From the NCBI GenBank assembly GCA_902774365.1, contig CACYHX010000010.1, positions 26,173 to 90,172 of the forward strand: DNA of 64,000 nucleotides, in the 5' to 3' direction. Origin of the DNA: an uncultured Bacteroidia bacterium (GTDB lineage: Bacteria; Bacteroidota; Bacteroidia; Bacteroidales; F082). Below the pieces are notes generated by a model. The model was not told the origin of the DNA. It searched no databases and was given only the letters and a program-made list of their open reading frames with translations. Position 1 is the first letter of the stretch. The number at the start of each line of letters is the position of its first letter. Positions 41,523 to 49,119 of this stretch are shown here, one piece after another. The translations under genes and the position numbers were made by a program.

Positions 41523-41990
41523 ATGGGTAAATTCAGAAAAGAAGGAAAGAAGGAAGTGCCGCAAGTGAGCACCTCTTCACTGCCTGACATCGTTTACATG
41601 TTGATATTCTTCTTCATGATCACCACTTCGATGCGTGACGTCGAACTGAAGGTGAAGACCGCCATGCCTAAGGCTTCTGAGATCCAAAAGCTCGAACGCA
41701 AGGCTTTGGTGAGCTCCATCTACATCGGCCCGCCGCGTGATGCCAAACTCGGTACCGAATCGCGTATCCAATTGGACGACGCCTTCGCTCGTACCACCGA
41801 CATCGCCGACTGGATCCAAAAGGAACGTGACTCGCGTAGCGAAGCCGACCGTCCCCTGCTGACCACGGCTCTGAAGGTGCACAAAGATACCCGTATGGGT
41901 GTCGTCACCGACGTGAAGCAGGAGCTCCGTAAGGTAGGTGCCTTCCGTATCAACTACACGACACTGAAGGGTAGCGCCTTGGAAAACTAA
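41523..41990 (+). CDS. exbD: ExbD/TolR family biopolymer transport protein (second copy)
   Basis: The 155-residue paralog of the preceding gene starts with a positive N-terminus (KFRKEGKKEVPQVSTS), then SLPDIVYMLIFFFMITTSMRDVELKV, the TM helix with the proton-carrying Asp. A periplasmic domain ends VGAFRINYTTLKGSALEN. Two non-identical ExbDs may form a heterodimer within one ExbB pentamer. AGGAGG-like AAGGAGGAT precedes the ATG by 5 bp, one of the clearer ribosome-binding sites in the window. The operon ends at the terminator just downstream. Confidence 0.93.
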   Translation: MGKFRKEGKKEVPQVSTSSLPDIVYMLIFFFMITTSMRDVELKVKTAMPKASEIQKLERKALVSSIYIGPPRDAKLGTESRIQLDDAFARTTDIADWIQKERDSRSEADRPLLTTALKVHKDTRMGVVTDVKQELRKVGAFRINYTTLKGSALEN

Positions 41991-42010
41991 ATTCGAGGTT
42001 TCATCAAATC

Positions 42011-42045
42011 AAGAGGCAGCAAAATCTTTGCTGCCTCTTTTTTTT
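42011..42045 (+). terminator. Terminator of the exbB operon
   Basis: AAGAGGCAGCAAA pairs with TTTGCTGCCTCTT (13 bp) around an ATC loop, followed by a run of nine T on the plus strand. On the other strand it faces the STAS gene end. Confidence 0.9.
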
Positions 42046-42052
42046 GCTGTTT

Positions 42053-42355
42053 TTAGCGGAACTCAAATAGGTTGGTGAAACCGACCATGGCGAAGATTTT
42101 GTTGATGTCTGCATTCGCGCCTGTGATAAAGACGCGGTCGCCTTTTGATTTGGCCACTTTCAATACGTTGAGGAAGATACGCAGTCCGCTAGAGGAGATA
42201 TACTCCAGTTTGTGGCAGTCGAAGACGATGTTTCGGCCTTGACTATCGTAGAGAGGCTGGAGCTCTTGCTCGGTTTGAGCCGAAACAGAGGTGTCGAGAC
42301 GACCTTCCAGAACGGCAATGAGTTCACCATTTTGTTGTGTGATGGAGGTTTTCAT
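42053..42355 (-). CDS. STAS-domain anti-sigma factor antagonist
   Basis: The 100-residue single STAS domain matches the SpoIIAA/RsbV group: GELIAVLEGRLDTSVS, NIVFDCHKLEYISSSGLRIFLNVLKVAKSKG. The serine pair in ISSSGLR is the phosphorylation site regulated by a partner kinase and phosphatase. It lies 21 bp after the SpoIIE-type phosphatase gene, so the phosphatase is its likely partner. The downstream anti-sigma or transport target is not encoded nearby by name, but the ABC transporter C-terminal domain is a candidate. Confidence 0.9.
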   Translation of the reverse strand: MKTSITQQNGELIAVLEGRLDTSVSAQTEQELQPLYDSQGRNIVFDCHKLEYISSSGLRIFLNVLKVAKSKGDRVFITGANADINKIFAMVGFTNLFEFR

Positions 42356-42376
42356 AGGGATAGTATAAGATGTTAT

Positions 42377-44587
42377 TTAATGATTATTGTCGATGTTTTT
42401 TGTAAGGGTAAGGATGTTTTGGTTGCTGGTGTGATGGTATTCCACGGTGTCCATGATGTTGCGGATAAGATGTAGGCCGAGCCCTCCGATTTCACGTTCT
42501 TCGGCACTGAGGGTGATGTCGGCTTTCTTGACTTGGGTGGGGTCGAAAGGAGTGCCGCTGTCTTTGATGGTGAATGAGAGGCTGCCATCGTTGATTGTGG
42601 CGTTGATTTCGATGGGTCCAACCTCTCCTTTGGGGTAAGCGTACTTCATGACGTTGGCCACGGCCTCCTCGATAGCGAGTGTTAGGGTCATCGTAACCGA
42701 TGGATCGAGGTTGGCCTGTTCGGCGGTTCTCTCAACAAATTCGGTCATCACAGGCACCTCCTGCACATCGTTGTGAAGGATGATGGAATTGCTGATGATA
42801 TGTGTTGGCTCCGAGGCGCGTGGCTTCGTGAACTGGACGGCGAGCATGGTGAGGTCGTCGCTTTGTTCGGCTTGTCCCACAAAGTTGCGCACCTCTTGTA
42901 TGATGTTTTCAATCAGCGGGCGCGGTGTGGTGTCTGATTTTGCAAGGATTTCCATCATGCGTTCTTCGCCGAATTGCTTTTGAGTGGCGTTTTCAGCCTC
43001 CGTAAGACCGTCGGTATAGATGAAGAGGGTCTGGCCGGGTTTTAGGGTGACGCTTTGGCTGGTAAACTGCCAGTCGGCCATGATGCCCACGGGGATATTG
43101 GCATCCATCTTGACAGGCGTGGGCTTTTCCCCAAGCAATACTGGTGCGCAGTGCCCTGCATTGCTGTAGGTCAAATTGCCCGTGTGAAGGTCGAGCACGC
43201 CGATGAAGAGGGTGACAAACATGGAGTTTTCATTCATCTCCGACATGGCATTGTTGATTTGCGACATAATCTGGCCGGGGTCTTCGATGCGTGCCGAGAC
43301 AGAGCGGAAGAGGCTGCGGGTGACCGCCATCACCAATGAGGCTGGAACCCCTTTCCCGCTGACGTCGCCGACGCAGAAATAGGCCTTGTAGTCGCGCACG
43401 GAGAAGTCGTAAAGGTCGCCCCCCACCTCCTTGGCCGACATCAGGGTGCCGTATAGGGCCAGCTCGTCAAGGTCGGGATAGGGAGGGAAGGTCTTGGGAA
43501 GCATGCCATTCTGGATGTTGCTCGCAATGCGCAACTCGCTGCCGATACGTTCTTTCTCGGCGCTGATAGTCTGTAAACGCTTGAATCCTCTCACCATACG
43601 CCACATGATATACACCATGAGGGCAAGCCCCAGAATCATGAGGATTTGGAGCTTGAGGCCGACAGAACGCAATCCTTTGTACATCTCTTTTTCGGAGAAA
43701 ATGATAGCCATCAACCAGCCGGTTCTGCCTCCTACCGGTGAATAATAGATAATCCTTGTGTCACCATTGCTGTCTTTCAAATTGGCACTGCCTTCGTTGC
43801 CGGCAAGCATGTCCTTGTTGATGGATTCAATTTTGGCGTCACCGTTCAAGGTCTTGATGTCTTGCAAGGAGTATTTCATAATCATGTCCTTGTCGGGACA
43901 GGCCAGCAGTCGCCCTTCACGGCTGACGAGGAAAGACACCTCCTTTGAGTCTTCCTGCATGGAAAATTTGTCGGTCAGCCAGTTGAGTGATAGGTCAGCG
44001 GCAAAGACGGCCACGGGGTCGCCCACTTTATTATGGATAGGGATGGTGTAGGTGCATACCATGCCATGTGCGCCTTCGTTGTCAATATAAGGCTCGGTCC
44101 ACCGACCGCTTTCGGCCACCAATCCCTCTTTGTACCAGTTCATCTGATGGTAGTCGTGCAAGGAATCGGCAATTTGTTTTTGGATGAGCAAACCATTGGC
44201 GTCGCGCAAGACATACGGCTCATACCATAGCCCCATGTCCTCAAAGTGGTTAGGTTCAAAGGCGAAAGCGCATCCACAGATGTCGGGGTTGCTTTTGACA
44301 AATTCCTCGAGAATGGGGTAAATGGTTTCTGGATTGTCAGCGGCCCAATCCAAAAGCCATCGTACATTCTCCACTGCAGATTCCACAGCCGACACCATTT
44401 GTTGTATCTCCAGATGCCTCACCATCATCTCGGTCTTGGCATGATGTTCCACCTCGTTGCGGATGCCGTTGCGCGCAAAGTAATACTGCACTGCACCGCT
44501 TACCTGTATCAATATTGCTGCGAGGATGAGTAACGCCAGGCTATTGCCGATTTGTAGTGAAGTCCACCAATGCTTGTTTTTCTTCAT
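42377..44587 (-). CDS. Sensor SpoIIE-type PP2C phosphatase with C-terminal anti-sigma kinase-like ATPase
   Basis: The 736-residue signalling protein has TM helix 1 (LALLILAAILIQVSGAVQYY) and a large periplasmic sensor (about 40-300) of dCache type, with PWYEPYVLRD and GDPVAVFAADLSLNWLTDKF. TM2 (LQILMILGLALMVYIMWRMV) is followed by a short linker and a PP2C/SpoIIE domain (DLYDFSVRDYKAYFCVGDVSGKGVPASL...QSDDLTMLAVQF). An RsbW-like HATPase_c domain ends it (LTLAIEEAVANVMKYAYPKG, EREIGGLGLHLIRNIMDTVEY). Both antagonist (phosphatase) and kinase-like functions thus sit on one chain, controlled by an external ligand. The neighbouring STAS protein is the expected substrate. Confidence 0.92.
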   Translation of the reverse strand: MKKNKHWWTSLQIGNSLALLILAAILIQVSGAVQYYFARNGIRNEVEHHAKTEMMVRHLEIQQMVSAVESAVENVRWLLDWAADNPETIYPILEEFVKSNPDICGCAFAFEPNHFEDMGLWYEPYVLRDANGLLIQKQIADSLHDYHQMNWYKEGLVAESGRWTEPYIDNEGAHGMVCTYTIPIHNKVGDPVAVFAADLSLNWLTDKFSMQEDSKEVSFLVSREGRLLACPDKDMIMKYSLQDIKTLNGDAKIESINKDMLAGNEGSANLKDSNGDTRIIYYSPVGGRTGWLMAIIFSEKEMYKGLRSVGLKLQILMILGLALMVYIMWRMVRGFKRLQTISAEKERIGSELRIASNIQNGMLPKTFPPYPDLDELALYGTLMSAKEVGGDLYDFSVRDYKAYFCVGDVSGKGVPASLVMAVTRSLFRSVSARIEDPGQIMSQINNAMSEMNENSMFVTLFIGVLDLHTGNLTYSNAGHCAPVLLGEKPTPVKMDANIPVGIMADWQFTSQSVTLKPGQTLFIYTDGLTEAENATQKQFGEERMMEILAKSDTTPRPLIENIIQEVRNFVGQAEQSDDLTMLAVQFTKPRASEPTHIISNSIILHNDVQEVPVMTEFVERTAEQANLDPSVTMTLTLAIEEAVANVMKYAYPKGEVGPIEINATINDGSLSFTIKDSGTPFDPTQVKKADITLSAEEREIGGLGLHLIRNIMDTVEYHHTSNQNILTLTKNIDNNH

Positions 44588-44604
44588 AATATATGTGTTT
44601 GTGG

Positions 44605-45690
44605 TTACAATTTGAAAGTCAGTTTGACTCCCTCAGGGGTTTGCTCGGTTTGTATGTCGTTGCAAATGCCTCTGATAATCATCACGGCAAACTCGTCGGC
44701 ACCCTCGCGTTCGAGGGGCGAGATGGTCTCACCTTGGTGTATGACGACTATCGTCGAAGTGTAGTCCAGTTCACTGTAAGTCACCTCGATGTGCATGGGC
44801 TTGCCGTATTCGCGCATCAGCACAAGCATCTCTTCCACTATGTGTATGATGTCATCCATCTTCTCGGGCATGGAGTGGCGGATGCAGAACTGCTTGATTT
44901 GTGAAGTCATGTCGTAGAAATCGAAGTCGCTACTCGTGATTTCGAATGTCAAGGCGCGGATGCGATGTACAAAGGCTTGCGTGACAGGTCTTTGTGGATG
45001 GAAGAATATCTGCTCAGGGGTGCCGTCTTCATAGATACTGCCTTCATACATAAAGAGGACTCTGCTGCTGATGTCGTGTGCGAAACGCATCTTGTGGGTA
45101 ACGATCAGCATGGTCATTTTTTCCTGCGACAGCATGCGAATGACACCTTGCACCTCGCCGACCATAGTGGGGTCGAGGGAAGAGGTGGGCTCGTCGAAAA
45201 GTATGATTTCGGGCTTCATGGCAAGGGTGCGCGCGATGGCGGCACGCTGCTTTTGTCCGCCTGAAAGCTCGGAAGGCATCGCCTTGGCTTTCTCGGCCAG
45301 TTTCACCTTGCGGAGATATTCCATGCCTTCCTGCTCGGCTTGTTCGCGACTGAGGCCTCGCAGTTTCATGGGTGCCAGCGTGACATTGTCGAGTACGGAG
45401 AGATGATTGAAGAGGTTGAAGTTTTGGAACACCATGCCCATCTTTTGGCGGAGCTGATGGACAGGGTAGTCTTTGCGCGTGATATTCTCTCCGTCGACAA
45501 TGATTTCGCCTGAATTGGGGGGCTCAAGCATGTTGAGAGTTCGCAGCAAGGTGCTTTTCCCAGTACCTGAAGGCCCGATGATAGCCACAGTCTCGCCGTC
45601 GTGAATCTCACAGCTTAGGTCACGCAGTATGTGTATCTCTTTGCCGTCGGGGGTGAAGAAACTCTTGTATAGGTGGCGTATGGAAATCAT
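44605..45690 (-). CDS. Amino-acid-type ABC transporter ATPase fused to a C-terminal anti-sigma-kinase-like domain
   Basis: Residues 1 to about 240 form a polar-amino-acid ABC ATPase: Walker A GPSGTGKS at 39-46, signature LSGGQKQR at 142-149, Walker B/EPTSSLDP at 164-174, H-loop VTHKMRFA. The family usually ends at about 245 residues; this protein has 115 more. The tail (DMTSQIKQFCIRHSMPEKMDDIIHIVEEMLVLMREYG, REGADEFAVMIIRGICND) recalls an RsbW-type histidine-kinase-like fold, with the EEML helix but no clear G box. It is coupled to the permease by a 4-bp overlap and followed 17 bp later by the SpoIIE phosphatase. The domain identity is an inference. Confidence 0.85.
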   Translation of the reverse strand: MISIRHLYKSFFTPDGKEIHILRDLSCEIHDGETVAIIGPSGTGKSTLLRTLNMLEPPNSGEIIVDGENITRKDYPVHQLRQKMGMVFQNFNLFNHLSVLDNVTLAPMKLRGLSREQAEQEGMEYLRKVKLAEKAKAMPSELSGGQKQRAAIARTLAMKPEIILFDEPTSSLDPTMVGEVQGVIRMLSQEKMTMLIVTHKMRFAHDISSRVLFMYEGSIYEDGTPEQIFFHPQRPVTQAFVHRIRALTFEITSSDFDFYDMTSQIKQFCIRHSMPEKMDDIIHIVEEMLVLMREYGKPMHIEVTYSELDYTSTIVVIHQGETISPLEREGADEFAVMIIRGICNDIQTEQTPEGVKLTFKL

Positions 45691-46349
45691 AAGCGAGTGG
45701 TTTTGAGGGCGATATAGTCAAGCAACTTGCACAACAACCAAGCGAGGATAAAGTATAATATGGTGATGATCAGCAAGGGAAGGAACGAACGACCGGTGGC
45801 GAAACGGATGTTTTCCGTGGCCATGGCCAAATCCGTGACAGCCACATATCCCACGATGGCGGTACTTTTTACCATGGCCACTGCTTGGTATTTATAGGTG
45901 GGGAGCGCAGTCTTCAGTGCTTGGGGAAACACGATGTAACGCCAGTTTTGCATCGTCGTGAATCCTAACGCGCGGCCAGCCTCGAGTTGGTCTCGTCCAA
46001 CGGCATCGATAGACGACTGGAAGAGCGTGCAAGCAAGGTTGGAGAAGTTGATGCCAAAGGCAATGATAGCTGCCAGGACTCCGTTGCCGCCTGAGAGCAC
46101 TACATAAAAGAAGAAAAGCAACAACACCAATAAGGGCGTGCCTCGCACAATGAGACGGTAATACTGTGCCGTCTTGCGTACCCAACTGTGTCGGCTGAGG
46201 GTCATGGCGTAGATACCTCCGCCAAGGAGTGTGCCAAGGGCAAGCGACAACAGGGTGATGACCACAGTGGCCCACAGACCATTGACGATAAGCATCCAAC
46301 GGTTGTCGACCACCAAGGTCTCGTAAAATATGTCATATAGCTTACTCAT
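45687..46349 (-). CDS. Amino-acid-type ABC transporter permease
   Basis: The 220-residue HisM/GlnP-type inner-membrane permease has about five helices and the EAA loop (DQLEAGRALGFTTMQNWRYIVFPQALKTALPTY) that contacts the ATPase. Starts at 46364 and 46349 are both possible; the second (MSKLYDIFYETL) overlaps the CPBP stop by 8 bp and is favoured. No substrate-binding protein is encoded in this operon, so that part must be elsewhere or absent. Transport direction is therefore assumed, not shown. Confidence 0.9.
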   Translation of the reverse strand: MSKLYDIFYETLVVDNRWMLIVNGLWATVVITLLSLALGTLLGGGIYAMTLSRHSWVRKTAQYYRLIVRGTPLLVLLLFFFYVVLSGGNGVLAAIIAFGINFSNLACTLFQSSIDAVGRDQLEAGRALGFTTMQNWRYIVFPQALKTALPTYKYQAVAMVKSTAIVGYVAVTDLAMATENIRFATGRSFLPLLIITILYFILAWLLCKLLDYIALKTTRL

Positions 46350-47214
46350 TGAGTTTTTTAGCATCGTTTTTAGCCTTCCACCAGCACCAGCCGATGAGCG
46401 CAGCCGTCACCACGAAGCTGATGGTGATGAGCCAGGAATACTGCATCTCACCGAAATGTTCGGGGTCGATGTCGATGATGCCCTTGTTGTTGAGGTAATA
46501 TAGTACCACTGCCGTGCCGTTGTTGACGAAATGCATGGCAATGCTCGTCCACAATGAGCCTGTGATATAGAACATGTAACCCAAAAGGATGCCGAGGAAC
46601 ATGCGCGGCAGGAATCCGTAAAACTGGAAGTGGATGAACGAGAAAATGGCAGCCGAAAGGAGGATGGCGACATGAGGACTTTTCACCCTGCGCATCAAAC
46701 CCTGCTGCAATACGCCACGGAAAGTCAGCTCCTCGCCGACGGCAGGAATCAGTGCGATGACCAGCAAGTTGAGCAGCAGCCCGCCGATGGTGTCGACGTT
46801 GAGCATCTTCTCAGTGGTGGCGGCAGCCGTTTCTTCCAGCATCTTGAGATACTCCTCCAGCTTCTCAAAAACACCACCGAAGCTCATGGCTTCGTTCCAG
46901 CGCGTCAGTTGGTTGGTGACAGGCAACGAAATGAACATCAAGACCACACCTATTAATAATAGCCACCACGGATTGGCGGGTTTGCGGAAGCCAAGGTCGT
47001 ACATCTGATGCTTCATGCGCGTGACATAATAATACACGATAGGCGGCACGACGAACATGAAGATGGACGAAAGGCCTTGAGCGATTTTCATCCCTGTGTC
47101 GCCGGCAGCCATAAAGATAGCAGAGATGGCGACGCCGATTAAACCGCTGATAAACAATATGATGAGGAATAATAAAACGCGTTTTCCTCTGTGGTATCTC
47201 AAGTGTTCTGACAT
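46342..47214 (-). CDS. CPBP family intramembrane metalloprotease (CAAX-like)
   Basis: The 290-residue membrane protein has about eight helices and the CPBP/ABI motifs: VGEELTFRGVLQQGLM (EExxxR) and later IHFQFYGFLPRMFLGILLG plus AMHFVNN (His/Asn). Family members process proteins inside the membrane; the target is unknown. ATG 47214 (MSEHLRYHRGKR) is chosen; the frame extends to 47271 but crosses the divergent promoters. It is the first gene of a five-gene operon ending with the STAS gene. Confidence 0.9.
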   Translation of the reverse strand: MSEHLRYHRGKRVLLFLIILFISGLIGVAISAIFMAAGDTGMKIAQGLSSIFMFVVPPIVYYYVTRMKHQMYDLGFRKPANPWWLLLIGVVLMFISLPVTNQLTRWNEAMSFGGVFEKLEEYLKMLEETAAATTEKMLNVDTIGGLLLNLLVIALIPAVGEELTFRGVLQQGLMRRVKSPHVAILLSAAIFSFIHFQFYGFLPRMFLGILLGYMFYITGSLWTSIAMHFVNNGTAVVLYYLNNKGIIDIDPEHFGEMQYSWLITISFVVTAALIGWCWWKAKNDAKKLNE

Positions 47215-47237
47215 AAAAAGAGTTTTTAAAACGTTTG

Positions 47238-47245
47238 CAAAGATA
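47238..47245 (-). promoter_or_regulatory. -7 box (TATCTTTG) for the CPBP-ABC-SpoIIE-STAS operon
   Basis: A TAnnTTTG match 23 bp before the ATG, nearly back to back with the dusB box. Only 55 bp separate the two start codons. Confidence 0.55.
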
Positions 47246-47254
47246 CACTTTTTG

Positions 47255-47262
47255 TAACTTTG
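47255..47262 (+). promoter_or_regulatory. -7 box (TAACTTTG) for dusB
   Basis: A TAnnTTTG match only 7 bp before the dusB ATG, with TTTG at 47234-47237 as a possible -33 element. The implied leader is a few bases or none. Confidence 0.6.
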
Positions 47263-47269
47263 CAGCATC

Positions 47270-48250
47270 ATGTATAAAATCGCCCACCTCGAATTCGACC
47301 TTTACCCGCTTCTCCTAGCCCCGATGGAGGACGTTTCCGACCCGCCGTTCCGTTATGTCTGTAAGATGTTTGGCGCCGATGTGGTCTACTCGGAGTTCAT
47401 TTCCGCCGACGGTCTCATCCGTGACTCGGTGAAGAGCATCAAGAAACTGGATTTCGAGGAGTTTGAACGTCCTGTGGGCATCCAAATCTTTGGTAACGCC
47501 GTCGAGCCTATGGTGGAGGCGGCGCGTTATGCCGAGACCGCCCACCCCGATATCATCGACATCAACTTCGGCTGTCCGGTGAAGAAGGTGGCCTCCAAGG
47601 GCGCCGGCTCTGGCATCATGAACGACATTCCCAAGATGGTGGCCATCACCAAGGCCGTGGTGGAGTCGGTGAAGACACCCGTGACGGTGAAGACACGCCT
47701 GGGTTACGACGACCAGCACCGCGAAATTGTCGACATCGCCGAACGCCTGCAAGACGTGGGCATCGCCGCGTTGACCATCCACGGCCGCTTACGCACCACC
47801 AAATACAGCGACCCCGCCGACTGGACCCTCATCGGAGCCGTGAAAAACAACCCCCGCATGCACATCCCCATCATCGGCAACGGCGACGTGGTGGATGGCC
47901 CTTCAGCAAAGCACTTCAAGGAAACTTATGGCGTCGATGGCCTGATGATTGGCCGCGCCTCATACGGCAACCCGTGGATTTTCAGCCAGATAAGGCATTA
48001 TTTGGAAACAGGAGAAGCACTGCCTTTGCCTGACGCGGCGGAGCGTGTGCGCGTGAGCAAAATCCATCTGCAGCGTTCCATCGAGTGGAAAGGCGAGCAT
48101 ATTGCGCTTCTTGAGATTCGCAAGCATTGGTCGGCTTATTTTAAGGGCCTACCCAATTTCAAGCCGTTCAAGATGAGGTTGATGGAGACGCTTTCAGTTG
48201 ATGAGGTCTATGCCATCTTGGATGAAATCAAGGAACAATACCTTCCTTAA
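47270..48250 (+). CDS. dusB: tRNA-dihydrouridine synthase DusB
   Basis: A flavin enzyme that reduces uridines in the tRNA D loop. The 326-residue TIM-barrel protein has the Dus motifs LAPMEDVSDPPFRYVCK, SEFISADGL, INFGCPVKKVASKGAGSGIM (catalytic Cys in GCPV), VKTRLGYDD, IHGRLRTTKYSDPADW and IGRASYGNPWIF. A C-terminal helical domain follows (HLQRSIEWKG...IRKHWSAYFKGL). The 3' end overlaps the convergent HAD gene by 23 bp. Confidence 0.95.
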   Translation: MYKIAHLEFDLYPLLLAPMEDVSDPPFRYVCKMFGADVVYSEFISADGLIRDSVKSIKKLDFEEFERPVGIQIFGNAVEPMVEAARYAETAHPDIIDINFGCPVKKVASKGAGSGIMNDIPKMVAITKAVVESVKTPVTVKTRLGYDDQHREIVDIAERLQDVGIAALTIHGRLRTTKYSDPADWTLIGAVKNNPRMHIPIIGNGDVVDGPSAKHFKETYGVDGLMIGRASYGNPWIFSQIRHYLETGEALPLPDAAERVRVSKIHLQRSIEWKGEHIALLEIRKHWSAYFKGLPNFKPFKMRLMETLSVDEVYAILDEIKEQYLP

Positions 48251-48875
48251 GGACCCCATTCTCAAATAGATTTCTCACCAGCTCATCGCGGCTGATATGA
48301 TACGTGCGGATGCCCAATGACTGAGCGACCTTGATGTTCTTTTCCGTGTCGTCGATGAACAGTGTTTCTTCTGGCACCAGACCTTCGTGGTCGAGGATGA
48401 GCTCAAAGAAGCGCGGATCGGGTTTTTCCAGATGTTCGGCAAAAGAGAAAAATGACTTGTGGAACAGCTCGTCAAACTCGTGGTAGCCGAAGCGCAGCTG
48501 CAAGTCCCTGACGTAGAGGTCGTAATGAATTACGTTGGTGTTGCTCATCAAGAAAATCTTGTAGTGTTTCTTCACCTTCTCGATGGCTTCGATGCGTTCG
48601 CGAGGGATGTCGAGGAGCATGGCGTTCCAGATGGCGTCGAATTTTTGGTCGGTCATCTTCTCTTGATGGACGAGGGCTTTCATGCGTTTGCGGAAGGTGG
48701 GGGCGGTGTAGATGCCTGTGTCGAATTTGCTCATCAGCTCCGTAAATTCTTTGGAACGAGCCAGTTCCAAAGTGCTGATACCCAATTTTTCAAGCTCTTT
48801 ATACACAATGGTTTCGTCAATGTCGAGGATGACGCCGCCGAGGTCGAAGATGATGTTCTTGATTTTTGCGCTCAT
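48228..48875 (-). CDS. HAD family phosphatase
   Basis: The 215-residue HAD-superfamily hydrolase has motif I IIFDLGGVILDIDE (nucleophile Asp and second Asp in an unusual DLGGV arrangement shared by the epoxide-hydrolase/YihX-like group), motif II MSNTN, and motif III/IV KPDPRFFELIL...ETLFIDDTEKNI. A small helical cap lies between. YihX-type enzymes dephosphorylate glucose-1-phosphate and related sugar phosphates; substrate here is not certain. It overlaps the dusB end by 23 bp and is divergent from the tRNA. Confidence 0.9.
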   Translation of the reverse strand: MSAKIKNIIFDLGGVILDIDETIVYKELEKLGISTLELARSKEFTELMSKFDTGIYTAPTFRKRMKALVHQEKMTDQKFDAIWNAMLLDIPRERIEAIEKVKKHYKIFLMSNTNVIHYDLYVRDLQLRFGYHEFDELFHKSFFSFAEHLEKPDPRFFELILDHEGLVPEETLFIDDTEKNIKVAQSLGIRTYHISRDELVRNLFENGVLKEGIVP

Positions 48876-48912
48876 TTTTGAGAAAATTTCGGTCTAATTC
48901 GGTGCAAAATTG

Positions 48913-48920
48913 TAAATTTG
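48913..48920 (+). promoter_or_regulatory. -7 box (TAAATTTG) for the CAU tRNA
   Basis: A TAnnTTTG match 56 bp before the tRNA; -33 element not evident. Confidence 0.45.
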
Positions 48921-48976
48921 CAGCGCAAAAAGCAAGAAAAAAGACGGAAATGTTGGATTTGTTCCTGCTTTTTTGC

Positions 48977-49050
48977 GGTCCCATAGCGCAGTTGGTTAGA
49001 GCAACTGACTCATAATCAGTAGGTCCTAGGTTCAAGCCCTAGTGGGACCA
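48977..49050 (+). tRNA. tRNA with CAU anticodon (elongator Met or lysidine-modified Ile)
   Basis: A 74-nt cloverleaf: acceptor GGTCCCA (48977-48983) with TGGGACC (49043-49049), discriminator A, anticodon stem ACTGA/TCAGT with loop CTCATAA, T arm CTAGG-TTCAAGC-CCTAG. The CAU anticodon without initiator features means elongator tRNA-Met or tRNA-Ile2; these cannot be separated by eye, though the TTCAAGC T loop recalls Ile2. Confidence 0.9.
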
Positions 49051-49056
49051 CAAAAC

Positions 49057-49099
49057 AATCCCCTAACTCGATGAATCTCAAGTTAGGGGATTTCTTTTT
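49057..49099. terminator. Terminator after the CAU tRNA
   Basis: AATCCCCTAACT pairs with AGTTAGGGGATT (12 bp) around a 12-nt loop, followed by TCTTTTTG. It also faces the end of sdaA on the minus strand. Confidence 0.85.
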
Positions 49100-49119
49100 G
49101 CACTACAAATGCCCTACTC

